Shown here: in pieces, positions 16,857-24,708 of the stretch
Layout of the letters: each line of letters begins with the position of its first letter
Position numbering within the stretch: the first letter of the stretch is position 1
Assembly: GCA_947259315.1 (NCBI GenBank)
Contig: CAMYLR010000003.1
Span: forward strand, 110,001-174,000
Origin: an uncultured Gemmatimonadales bacterium
Lineage (GTDB): Bacteria > Gemmatimonadota > Gemmatimonadetes > JACCXV01 > JAHWKZ01
Direction of reading: 5' to 3'
Length of the DNA stretch: 64,000 nucleotides
Position numbers and translations under genes: made by a program
The notes under the pieces: model-generated
What the model saw: only the letters and a program-made list of their open reading frames with translations
Databases searched by the model: none
What the model was told of the DNA's origin: nothing

Positions 16857-17750
16857 ATGCGCGGGGGTTCATACCGGGATCAGTGGGTGCGTCTAGTTGC
16901 AAGCGCGAGTTTGGTGGTTTGCGCCGCGTGCGGCGATGCGGCCTCGGAATCGAATGGGGTTGATGCCCTTCCAGCGGTCGACGCCCGACCAACGGAGATC
17001 GCCACAACGGGGGACTCTTTGCCGGCCGCTTTGCTCGGAACGGCGTCTCCGCCAACGGGAGAAGCTGTGCGGTACTTCGCGCCCGACTCTCAAACCACCG
17101 GTTATCTCGCTGTGCCGACAGGAGACGGTCCGCATCCGGCCGTGATCCTGATCCACGAGTGGGACGGTTTGAACGATCGCGTGCGGCAAGTAGCGGATGC
17201 GCTCGCCGAAGAGGGGTACGTCGCGTTGGCGGCCGACCTCTATCGGTCTCGTACCGGTAGCAACCGTAACGAGAACATGGCGCTGGTGCGCGAGGCGCGT
17301 GGTGACATGGCGACGGTTATCGCGAACCTGGATGGTGCCCAGCGTTTCTTGCGCACGCGCCCCGATGTCACCGGTGGCGTCGCCACGATCGGCTGGTGTT
17401 TTGGTGGCGGTATCGCGCTCAGCTACGCGCTCGGGGGTGAGCACCACGAGGGCACGGCGATCTTCTACGGTCAGCTGCTCACGGACCCGGCGGAGCTGGC
17501 CCGCATCGACCACGAGATCTATGGCACGTTTGCCGAGATGGATAGCGGTATCCCGCCCGACGAAGTCGAGCGGTTTGTGGCGGCACTCCGCGAAGCCGGT
17601 GTTCCAAACGACGTTCACGTATACGATGCGGTCGATCACGGTTTTTGGCTGTGGGTCGATCGCGAGCCGGAGCGTCGCCACGCTCCGGCGGCCGATGCTT
17701 GGCGGCGGCTCCAAGCATACCTGTCCCGAACCCTTATGGTGAGCCCATGA
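16857..17750 (+). CDS. Dienelactone hydrolase family lipoprotein
   Basis: A protein of about 297 residues. The ATG at 16857 follows AAAGGAGG at ideal spacing. A signal peptide ends in the lipobox-like CAAC (Cys25), so it is probably a periplasmic lipoprotein. Alpha/beta hydrolase marks: VILIHEWDGLNDRV, the nucleophile elbow GWCFGGG with Cys181, and the late His in YDAVDHGFW; Cys, Asp and His make the dienelactone hydrolase triad. Natural substrate unknown. The stop overlaps the start of the M20 gene (ATGA). Confidence 0.9.
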   Translation: MRGGSYRDQWVRLVASASLVVCAACGDAASESNGVDALPAVDARPTEIATTGDSLPAALLGTASPPTGEAVRYFAPDSQTTGYLAVPTGDGPHPAVILIHEWDGLNDRVRQVADALAEEGYVALAADLYRSRTGSNRNENMALVREARGDMATVIANLDGAQRFLRTRPDVTGGVATIGWCFGGGIALSYALGGEHHEGTAIFYGQLLTDPAELARIDHEIYGTFAEMDSGIPPDEVERFVAALREAGVPNDVHVYDAVDHGFWLWVDREPERRHAPAADAWRRLQAYLSRTLMVSP

Positions 17751-19120
17751 ACGCGGTAATCGATCACATCGAGTCACGGCGCGAAGCGCACGTCGAAGAC
17801 CTCAAGACGTTCATCGCGATCCCGAGCGTATCTACGAATCCTGAGCGTGCGGGTGACGTTGCACGGTGCGCGGATCACTGTCATGACTCGCTGCGGGATG
17901 TCGGATTCACGACCGTGGAGGTTGTGAAAACCGGTGGTCATCCGATCGTGTACGCCGAGTGGCTCGAAGCGGAAGGCGCCCCGACAGTGCTTTTTTACGG
18001 TCATTACGACGTTCAGCCGCCGGACCCGATAGAGCTGTGGACATCACCCCCGTTCGAGGCGACGGTGCGTGATGGAAAGATCTACGGCCGCGGATCGGTC
18101 GACGATAAGGGTCAGGTGCTCGCGCATTGGAAGGCGTGGGAGGCGCACTTCGCCGTTAACGGACGGCTGCCGTGTAACGTGAAAGTGCTGCTCGAGGGCG
18201 AAGAGGAGATCGGCTCCGAGAGTCTCGAGCCGTTCCTGGTCGAGCGTAAAACCGACCTGGCCGCCGATGTGATCCTGATCTCCGACAGCCCGATGTTCGC
18301 CCGCGGCGTGCCATCGCTCTGCTACGGATTGCGCGGGCTGTGCTACATGGAGCTGCACGTTCGGGGTGCCAACACCGACCTTCATTCTGGTTCCTTTGGC
18401 GGTGCGGTTGCGAACCCGGCGCAAGCGTTGGCCAAGATCCTGGCGTCGCTGAAAGATGAAGACGAGCGAATCACGATCGACGGGTTCTACGACCGTGTTC
18501 GACCGTTGACCGACGAAGAGCGCGACGAATTCGCCCGGCTCCCGTTCGACGAAGAGGAGTACAAGCGACAGCTCGATGTATCAGAATTGGTCGGCGAGGC
18601 GGGCTTCTCCACGTTGGAGCGTACCTGGGTTCGGCCGGCGCTGGACATCAATGGGATGATCTCCGGTTTTACCGGTGATGGTGCGAAAACGGTGCTGCCG
18701 GCCGAGGCGTCGGCGAAGGTCTCGATGCGGCTCGTTCCGGATCAGGATCCGGAGGAGATCGCGCGCCTCTTTGCGGCTCATGTCGAACGGGTCACACCGC
18801 CGGGCGTGAGCGTGAAGGTCGCCCCTCATCACGGCGCTAGAGCATACCTCGCGCCGCTCGATCACCCCGCCAATCAAGCCGCCAAACGCGCGCTAGCGGC
18901 AGCATTTGGTGCCGAGCCCGTGTTCACACGCGAGGGTGGCTCGATCCCGATTACCAACTCTTTTCAGAGCACGCTGGGGTTGACGTCGATTCTGATGGGA
19001 TTCGGCCTGCCCGATGAGAACGCCCACGCGCCAGACGAGAACCTGGACCTGGACAACTTCCATCGGGGGATCGCGGCCGCCGCGCATTTCTATCACGAGT
19101 ACGCGAGCGGAGTCGGTTAG
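17747..19120 (+). CDS. M20 family dipeptidase
   Basis: A 457-residue metallopeptidase of the M20 dipeptidase group. Metal and catalytic segments: YGHYDVQPPDP (His, Asp), GRGSVDDKGQVLAHWKAWE (bridging Asp), LLEGEEEIGSESL (catalytic Glu and metal Glu) and a C-terminal MGFGLPDENAHAPDE carrying the last His. The start at 17747 overlaps the stop of the hydrolase gene. Without a signal peptide it should act in the cytoplasm on imported dipeptides, fitting the peptide transporter at 29-37 kb. Confidence 0.95.
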   Translation: MNAVIDHIESRREAHVEDLKTFIAIPSVSTNPERAGDVARCADHCHDSLRDVGFTTVEVVKTGGHPIVYAEWLEAEGAPTVLFYGHYDVQPPDPIELWTSPPFEATVRDGKIYGRGSVDDKGQVLAHWKAWEAHFAVNGRLPCNVKVLLEGEEEIGSESLEPFLVERKTDLAADVILISDSPMFARGVPSLCYGLRGLCYMELHVRGANTDLHSGSFGGAVANPAQALAKILASLKDEDERITIDGFYDRVRPLTDEERDEFARLPFDEEEYKRQLDVSELVGEAGFSTLERTWVRPALDINGMISGFTGDGAKTVLPAEASAKVSMRLVPDQDPEEIARLFAAHVERVTPPGVSVKVAPHHGARAYLAPLDHPANQAAKRALAAAFGAEPVFTREGGSIPITNSFQSTLGLTSILMGFGLPDENAHAPDENLDLDNFHRGIAAAAHFYHEYASGVG

Positions 19121-19138
19121 TCTATTGCGTAGTGAGAG

Positions 19139-20038
19139 CTAAGGGATTCGGGCCCGGATCTCTCCGCCACCGAGTTTTCGGAAGGTGACATTGCAGTCGG
19201 ACACCTCGGGGTCGTCCTCGGCGCGTGCCTCGAAGGCCGAGCTTTGGCCCGGAAGGAGCGGGTTGAAGTCGATCGTCGCGCTGCCCGATGTGACCAGCGT
19301 TCCGTCCGCGGACCGGAAGCTCCCCACCACCTCGACGTCCTCCAACGGTTCGTTCGAGATGTTTCGCACCTCGCCGTTCACGCGTACGTAGCCGCCCTCT
19401 TTCGAGCATCTCCACGACACCATCTCGAGCTGGTAGGACTCGAGACCGCTGCTGATGCCTGTCGCCAACGGCCCTGGACTCGACGAGTGATCGTGGAAGA
19501 TGCCGAACGGACCGACCCGGATCGTAGGTGACGTCGAGTCGTTGATGAAGAGCGTCAGTGAGTCAGCCTGCGTGTCGACCTCAGGGGTGAAAACGTAGAC
19601 CCCAACGGCGGTAGTCCCGGAGTCGACCTTGAAACGTGGATTGCTGGGGATCACGACTCCGCTGTAGACGTTGCCGAGATTGTCCTCGAGGTGCGGCTGC
19701 CCATCGGCGGCCAAGAGCGCCGCGCTGTCCGCGCCGGAAAACCAAGTCGCATAGGTCATCGCGATTAGATCGGTCCGATAATTCAACACCTGAACGTGCC
19801 ACGCCGCATCATCAGCTCGTCCGAGCATGTCGACGGTATCCAAACGACCGCCCGCCATCTCCTGGTAGCGTTCCAGGTCCACGGCGAACGCGCTCTGCTC
19901 TTCCGCGCTGAGAGTGTCGGGCAGCTCGACCTCGGGGTCATCGACCGGGTTTGCCGGGTCGCCACGTTGGCAAGCGGTGAAACCAAGTCCGACTGCGATT
20001 AGCAGCGACATCGGTATCGACAGAAACGGAAATCGCAT
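19139..20038 (-). CDS. Hypothetical lipoprotein with FxLYD-like C-terminal domain
   Basis: A 299-residue lipoprotein: signal peptide ending FTAC (about Cys23), then an acidic linker. The C-terminal 90 residues (YVRVNGEVRNISNEPLEDVE, then VVGSFRSADGTLVTSG) resemble the FxLYD beta-sandwich that is common in secreted bacterial proteins. The middle part, with predicted strands such as VGVYVFTPEVDTQADSLTLF, resembles no family I know. SD GGAGGG precedes the ATG. It ends 18 bases from the convergent M20 gene. Confidence 0.8.
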   Translation of the reverse strand: MRFPFLSIPMSLLIAVGLGFTACQRGDPANPVDDPEVELPDTLSAEEQSAFAVDLERYQEMAGGRLDTVDMLGRADDAAWHVQVLNYRTDLIAMTYATWFSGADSAALLAADGQPHLEDNLGNVYSGVVIPSNPRFKVDSGTTAVGVYVFTPEVDTQADSLTLFINDSTSPTIRVGPFGIFHDHSSSPGPLATGISSGLESYQLEMVSWRCSKEGGYVRVNGEVRNISNEPLEDVEVVGSFRSADGTLVTSGSATIDFNPLLPGQSSAFEARAEDDPEVSDCNVTFRKLGGGEIRARIP

Positions 20039-20052
20039 TCGTCCCTCCGCGC

Positions 20053-21093
20053 CTACGCGGTGGCTCCCGTGGTCAAGACGATTTTCCCGAACTGAGCTCC
20101 GCTCGCGAGGCGTTCCAGAGCCACTGGCGCGTCCTCGAGCGGGAAGGTGCGATCGATGATCGGCTGAATATCGCCACCGATGACGAGCTCCGAGATCGCC
20201 TCAAACTCGGCTCGATTGGCCATCGTCGAGCCGTGGATCGAGATCTGCTTCCAGTATACGCGGTTGATCGGCGTCACGGCATTGTTGCCGGTGGTCGCAC
20301 CGCAGGTGGCGATTCGCCCGCCGCGTCGGACGCTCTCGATCGAGTCACGCCACGTGGCTTCGCCGACGTTATCGATGACGAGATCTACACCGCGTTTCGA
20401 GGTGTGTTGCCGAATGGCCGTCGGGATGTCCTGTTGCGTGTAATCGAGGACGACGTCGGCGCCTAACTCGGTCGCTCGATCGAGCTTGGCCTGGCTTGAC
20501 GACGTCACATAGACGTAAGCGCCGACGTGCTTGGCGATCTGCAGCGCGGCGCCGGCGACGCCTCCCCCGATACCGTGGATCAACACGCTCTCCTCGGGCT
20601 TCAACCCGCCAGCCGACATGAGCAGCCGCCAGGCGGTTTCGTACGCCAGCGGAAAGGCAGCCGCCGTCTCCCACGCCAGACTGTCGGGCTTGAGATACGC
20701 GTTGACCGCAGGAACAATCGCAAACTCCCCAAACGTCCCCGGGACATGTTCGCCCAGCAATCCATACTGGACGCACAGCGACTCCTCGCCCTGTTGGCAG
20801 AACTCGCAACGCCCACAGAAGAGACCCGGTTGCAGGTACACCGGGTCGCCGATTGTGAACGATTCGACGCCGTCGCCAAGCGCATCGATCACGCCCGCTC
20901 CGTCGGCACCGAGTACATGCGGCATCGAGAGCTCGATGCCCGGGATACCACGCCGTACCCACAAGTCGAGGTGGTTGAGTGCTGCTGCGAAGATCTTGAC
21001 GCGAACCTGTCCGGGACCGGGCTCGCGTACTGGCAGCTCACCGACAGCTACGACTTCGGGCCCACCGTGGCCCTCGATGTAGACAGCCTGCAT
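20053..21093 (-). CDS. Zinc-type alcohol dehydrogenase / quinone oxidoreductase
   Basis: A 346-residue MDR-superfamily enzyme. N-terminal GroES-like domain: NHLDLWVRRGIPG, LGADGAGVIDALG (an Asp replaces the common GHE), and the structural-zinc cysteines CGRCEFCQQGEESLC. Rossmann part: VLIHGIGGGVAGAALQIAKH and ATELGADVVLDY. It should reduce or oxidise a carbonyl/alcohol pair with NAD(P)H; substrate unknown. The start ATG shares a base with the stop of the upstream DUF885 gene (TGATG), so the two are coupled. Confidence 0.92.
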   Translation of the reverse strand: MQAVYIEGHGGPEVVAVGELPVREPGPGQVRVKIFAAALNHLDLWVRRGIPGIELSMPHVLGADGAGVIDALGDGVESFTIGDPVYLQPGLFCGRCEFCQQGEESLCVQYGLLGEHVPGTFGEFAIVPAVNAYLKPDSLAWETAAAFPLAYETAWRLLMSAGGLKPEESVLIHGIGGGVAGAALQIAKHVGAYVYVTSSSQAKLDRATELGADVVLDYTQQDIPTAIRQHTSKRGVDLVIDNVGEATWRDSIESVRRGGRIATCGATTGNNAVTPINRVYWKQISIHGSTMANRAEFEAISELVIGGDIQPIIDRTFPLEDAPVALERLASGAQFGKIVLTTGATA

Positions 21094-22841
21094 CAGCGAA
21101 ACGGATGCCACTCCGGATCGTTCAGGATTCGCCGGCCGATCCATGGCACCGGTGGGGCGCCGCGGCTCATGAGCTCGTCGTGGAACGCTTTGAGATCGAA
21201 TGCTTCGCCGCGGGCTTCGGCAGCGGCCCGCGCGTCGTCTCGCAGGCGCAAGATCATCAGCTTGCCCAAGGTGTAGTTCAGGTACTCCGGGTCGTAGGTC
21301 CCGCGCAGTGCCTGCTGGCGTGCATTGACCGAGTCTTGATAGGCCACGGCTCGAAACATCTCTTCGGCCGTCTCGACCGACATGCCTTCGGTGTGGAGAC
21401 CGATCGACGCCAGGTAGCGGACGACCCTCAGCAGCGCGTCCTGTACGACTGCCAGCCCGAGCTTGGGCCCGCCACCAGCCAACCCTTGACGCCAGCTCAT
21501 CTCCTCGCCGTAGTGGGCCCACCCCTCGGTCGTGACGTACGCGGTCAGCAGCTGCTGGGCCCGGGTCGGAGCGCGGTTGATGTGATTGCGGTGGTGATAG
21601 TGGCCGGGATAGGCCTCGTGACCGCTCGTGTTCAAGATCGCCCAGTCGTTGTTGCGCGTGAGAAACTCTGCCTTTACCGCTTCCGACCATTCGCTTTCGA
21701 CCGGTTGAATGAAGTAGAACCCCGTGGTTGCCGCCGTCTCGAACGGACCGGGGATGAAGATGTACGCGAAGTTCGTGCGTCGAAATGGCGGGATCTCTCG
21801 AACCTCTACGTCACCCGGCAGCACCGTCCCGATCTGTGAGTCTGCTACAAATGTTCTCAGGTCGCCGATCACGTCGGCGGCGGTGCTGACGATCTTTTCC
21901 GCCGTGGGTTGGTCTTGACCGATGGCGTCAAACGCGGCGAGCACGACGGCGTCGCGGTCTGGGTTCTCGACGTCGCCGGTGATCTCGAGCGCCAGCTCGT
22001 AAGCGACGTTCTGCAATCGAGCGAGCTCTTCCTCGCCGACCGCCTTCAGCTCGTTGAGCGGCAGGTCGACCACGGAGAGTTGTTCGTTCATGCGTCGATA
22101 GCTCTCGGCGCCCATTGCGAACTCGCCGAAGGGAGGGGTGTCGAGTCGTGCTTCGAGCTCGCCGGCGTAGTCATCGAGCGCGCCTGCCGCTTGGCTCATC
22201 GCGCGCCGGAACCGTTGCTGGAGCTCCGGATCGTCAACCGTTGCTAGCGCGTCGACTAGGTCGTTCTCCAGGAAACGGGGCAGGCCACGATAGGTGATCA
22301 GCGCGGTCTCGAGAAAAGGACGCGGTGGGTTGTCGATGTTGGCACGCGCCGCTGCGACCAGGCCTGGGAATTGCTCGAGCCGCTCGACGATCGACACCAT
22401 GCGTGTCTCGAGCGGAGCGTAATCGAGCAATAAGAGCAACGAAAGATCCATCTGGCCGGAGTAGTAGCGTGGGTTCTGGCGCCACGAGGCAAGCTCATCC
22501 AGCCAGAATTGATCACGATCGATTTGCCGCAGCACGACGACGCGGTCGAGTTGCTGGTCCGGCGAGAGTTCCGTGAGCTCGTACGCGAGGATCTGCCTCT
22601 CGAACGCGTCGATGTCTGTCAAGTAGGCTTCAATCGCGTCTGCGCTTCGATCGCCAAGGCGGCCGTCGTACTCGTGCAGGCCAGCCGCCATCGCGGCGGT
22701 CGGGTAAAAGTCGAAGTAACGATCGAGAAAAGCGTCGACTACCGTGTCGAACGTGTCGCTGGAACGCTGCTGCGCGTGGACCGACGTCGTCACCAGCGCG
22801 AGCGTCGCCAGCGTCAATAGGATCGGGATTCCGGCTTTCAT
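21093..22841 (-). CDS. DUF885 family exported metalloprotein (putative peptidase)
   Basis: A 582-residue protein with a clear signal peptide (about 1-23, ending SVHAQ). It carries the DUF885 zinc-type motif GHEAYPGHYHH (His408, Glu409, His414), and later LGKLMILRLRDDARA and DFKAFHDELMSRGAPP-like segments typical of the family. DUF885 proteins are related to M3-like metallopeptidases; substrates are uncharacterised. SD GGAG lies 8 bases before the ATG. It leads a two-gene operon with the alcohol dehydrogenase. Confidence 0.9.
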   Translation of the reverse strand: MKAGIPILLTLATLALVTTSVHAQQRSSDTFDTVVDAFLDRYFDFYPTAAMAAGLHEYDGRLGDRSADAIEAYLTDIDAFERQILAYELTELSPDQQLDRVVVLRQIDRDQFWLDELASWRQNPRYYSGQMDLSLLLLLDYAPLETRMVSIVERLEQFPGLVAAARANIDNPPRPFLETALITYRGLPRFLENDLVDALATVDDPELQQRFRRAMSQAAGALDDYAGELEARLDTPPFGEFAMGAESYRRMNEQLSVVDLPLNELKAVGEEELARLQNVAYELALEITGDVENPDRDAVVLAAFDAIGQDQPTAEKIVSTAADVIGDLRTFVADSQIGTVLPGDVEVREIPPFRRTNFAYIFIPGPFETAATTGFYFIQPVESEWSEAVKAEFLTRNNDWAILNTSGHEAYPGHYHHRNHINRAPTRAQQLLTAYVTTEGWAHYGEEMSWRQGLAGGGPKLGLAVVQDALLRVVRYLASIGLHTEGMSVETAEEMFRAVAYQDSVNARQQALRGTYDPEYLNYTLGKLMILRLRDDARAAAEARGEAFDLKAFHDELMSRGAPPVPWIGRRILNDPEWHPFR

Positions 22842-22909
22842 GATTTTCTCCTAATCGACGTGCATTAGTGCTTGTAGCTCGCAGTCATACAACACTAGCA
22901 CCCGGCGCG

Positions 22910-22915
22910 TATATT
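22910..22915 (+). promoter_or_regulatory. Putative -10 box next to a start codon
   Basis: TATATT lies 6 bases before the ATG at 22922, which has no SD. This arrangement suggests a leaderless transcript. No good -35 is seen. Confidence 0.35.
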
Positions 22916-22921
22916 GACCCG

Positions 22922-23326
22922 ATGATCAGCGAATCATGGGAAGACGACACCGCATTGACGTTTTGTGATCAGTGTGGTCACCTGCAGCCAGGTGTCCAGG
23001 CGGCGTGTGAACGATGTGGCGTCCCGCTCGACCGCAGCGTCTACGATCCGTTTGTCGCCATCCACCAGAACGCAGCCGTCGTCCGGCAGGCCGTCCATGG
23101 CCGCGCCAAACCGTCGAAGTTCGGTAAGTTCGCGCTGCTCACGCTGGGCGCGCTGTACCTCGTTTACTCGGCGATCTATCTCAAGACGCTGCTCGAAGAC
23201 TCCTTTTCGATCATCGCGTTGGCGCTGTTGTTACTGCATCTCGGGATCGGTGTGCTGATCTTCGCCGGCTTCCGGCGCATGGCCCGGCGTGACTCGTGGG
23301 CCGAGTACCGCCTCTACGACGATTAG
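22922..23326 (+). CDS. Zinc-ribbon membrane protein, hypothetical
   Basis: A 134-residue protein. N-terminal CDQCGHLQPG...CERCG makes a CX2C-X10-CX2C zinc ribbon at about residues 16-33. Two hydrophobic helices follow at about 70-88 and 95-116 (FALLTLGALYLVYSAIYL and ISIALALLLLHLGIGVLI-like). The last 15 residues are charged. No function can be assigned; such proteins are often envelope-associated. It has no SD but a TATATT box 6 bases from the ATG. Confidence 0.75.
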   Translation: MISESWEDDTALTFCDQCGHLQPGVQAACERCGVPLDRSVYDPFVAIHQNAAVVRQAVHGRAKPSKFGKFALLTLGALYLVYSAIYLKTLLEDSFSIIALALLLLHLGIGVLIFAGFRRMARRDSWAEYRLYDD

Positions 23327-23348
23327 GCAGTGGACACAAGTTGGGATG

Positions 23349-23463
23349 ACGCCGGTAGAGCTCCCGATTTCGGCGCGCGTCCACTCGCGGAGCCTCCTCG
23401 GCTCCACCTGTGGGGTCTCCACTCGTTCCTACGCAAGCGCCTCTTCGGGAGCTCTACCGGCGT
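23349..23463 (-). repeat. Palindromic intergenic element, copy A
   Basis: The ends 23349-23367 and 23445-23463 are perfect 19-base inverted repeats. Between them lies a 74-base core (23370-23443, read on the minus strand) about 86% identical to the core of the element at 43544-43661, which has different end arms. The core itself can close a stem (GGCG..TGCG with CGCG..CGCC). It fills the gap between the zinc-ribbon gene and the NRDE gene, ending 10 bases before the NRDE start codon. Size is in the class of ERIC-like elements, but I know no named family that matches. Confidence 0.75.
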
Positions 23464-23472
23464 AATACTCTT

Positions 23473-24219
23473 GTGTGCACGCTGATCGCCTATCACCGCG
23501 TTTTTGAAGACGCGCCTCTCGTCGTGGCGACGAACCGGGACGAGGCGTACGCGCGACCCGCATCGCCCCCAGCGTGGGGTGGTGATCGGCCTCGGATTCT
23601 GGCGCCGCGCGACGATGAGGCGGGTGGTACGTGGATGGGTGCCAACGCGGTGGGACTTTGGGTTGGGTTGACGAATGCCGAGGGCCATCCGGTCGAGGGC
23701 GATCGGTGCTCGCGAGGATTGTTGTGCCGCGAGTTGCTGAGTTGCGTCGACAGCCGCGAGGTCGTGGCACGGTTGGGTGGACTGGACGAGACCTACAACG
23801 CTTTCAACCTCTTCACTGCTGGCGAGGACGGGGCCCATCTGGTGGAGTATGCTGAGGGTCACGCGACTCCGCGACCCCTCGAGCCCGGGTGCTACATCGT
23901 GACCAACCGCGCGATCGACGACACCGCTTCGGAGCCCAAGGTGCAGCGCGCGGTTGAGCTGCTCGGTGCAGCCGATCTGTGGGATCTGGGACCCGGATCG
24001 CAAGCGCCGGAGTCGTTGATGTCAAAACTGGCCCTGATACTGGGTGACCACGGTCGCGGTGGAGACGACGCGTTGTGTCTGCATGGCGAGCGGTACGGGA
24101 CTCGGAGCGCGGCGGTGTGGCGAGTGGGCTCGCCCAGGGAGCCCACCGCGATCGAGCTCCACTACGCCGACGGGGCGCCCTGCTCGACCCCGTTCATGAG
24201 GGTTCAAACGGGCCTGTGA
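23473..24219 (+). CDS. NRDE family protein (TANGO2-like)
   Basis: A 248-residue protein. With GTG at 23473 it begins (M)CTLIAYHRVFEDAPLVVATNRDEAYARP, with Cys at position 2 and the NRDE motif that names the family, as in TANGO2. The Cys2 suggests an Ntn-hydrolase-like fold with an N-terminal nucleophile. Other marks are GGTWMGANAVGLWVGLTN and EGCYIVTNRAID-like segments. A start further upstream (23410) would translate the palindromic element and bury the Cys. Function of bacterial members is unclear; TANGO2 has been linked to haem and lipid handling. Confidence 0.87.
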   Translation: MCTLIAYHRVFEDAPLVVATNRDEAYARPASPPAWGGDRPRILAPRDDEAGGTWMGANAVGLWVGLTNAEGHPVEGDRCSRGLLCRELLSCVDSREVVARLGGLDETYNAFNLFTAGEDGAHLVEYAEGHATPRPLEPGCYIVTNRAIDDTASEPKVQRAVELLGAADLWDLGPGSQAPESLMSKLALILGDHGRGGDDALCLHGERYGTRSAAVWRVGSPREPTAIELHYADGAPCSTPFMRVQTGL

Positions 24220-24234
24220 CGGGCTCCGGCCTCG

Positions 24235-24263
24235 TTGACGGTCAAAAAAGCGGCGGCTAACAT
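24235..24263 (+). promoter_or_regulatory. Sigma-70-type promoter of gcvH operon
   Basis: TTGACG, a 17-base spacer and TAACAT. The expected transcript start is near 24270, leaving a leader of about 40 bases with AGGAG before the gcvH ATG. Confidence 0.6.
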
Positions 24264-24310
24264 TTCCCCACTCACGCCCTCCGCCTGGCGAAACTTCTCA
24301 GGAGAGCCCC

Positions 24311-24697
24311 ATGTCAAATATTCCCGACGACTTGCGCTATTCAGAAGATCACGAGTGGGTGGCGCTCGATAGTGAAAGTGGCGTGGCCACGATCGGCATC
24401 ACCGACTACGCCCAGGGAGAGCTGGGCGATGTCGTTTTTCTCGAGTTCCCGGAGATCGGCGCCAAGATCGCCAAGGGCGATTCGGCAGGCACAATCGAAG
24501 CGGTCAAGACGGTAGCCGATCTGTTTGCGCCGTTTGGCGGCGAGATCACCGAAGTCAACGTAGTGCTCGACGATCGTCCGGAGATAGTCAACACCGACCC
24601 GTACGGCGAGGGTTGGATGATCCGCATGCGAGTCGACGACCCATCCGTCGTCGACGGACTCCTTGATGCCGACGGGTATCAACAACACATCGGCTAG
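24311..24697 (+). CDS. gcvH: Glycine cleavage system H protein
   Basis: A 128-residue lipoyl carrier. [14 protein letters not shown] opens it, as usual for GcvH, and the lipoylated Lys66 lies in [12 protein letters not shown]. It shuttles the aminomethyl group between GcvP, GcvT and the lipoamide dehydrogenase. SD AGGAG stands 6 bases before the ATG. The gene is followed after 11 bases by gcvP, and a lipoate ligase is encoded 4 kb downstream in the same run of genes. GcvT is not present in this window. Confidence 0.97.
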   Translation: MSNIPDDLRYSEDHEWVALDSESGVATIGITDYAQGELGDVVFLEFPEIGAKIAKGDSAGTIEAVKTVADLFAPFGGEITEVNVVLDDRPEIVNTDPYGEGWMIRMRVDDPSVVDGLLDADGYQQHIG

Positions 24698-24708
24698 GCT
24701 CTCACCCA

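Noticed and set aside
21094-21690. A 200-residue N-terminal extension of the alcohol dehydrogenase gene
   Set aside because: It lies entirely inside the DUF885 gene on the same strand and is Arg-rich; the dehydrogenase fold begins exactly at the ATG at 21093.
24220-24310. Glycine riboswitch before gcvH
   Set aside because: GAAACTTCTCAGG resembles part of the aptamer, but the leader from the predicted promoter is only about 40 bases and the 5' half of the aptamer is missing.
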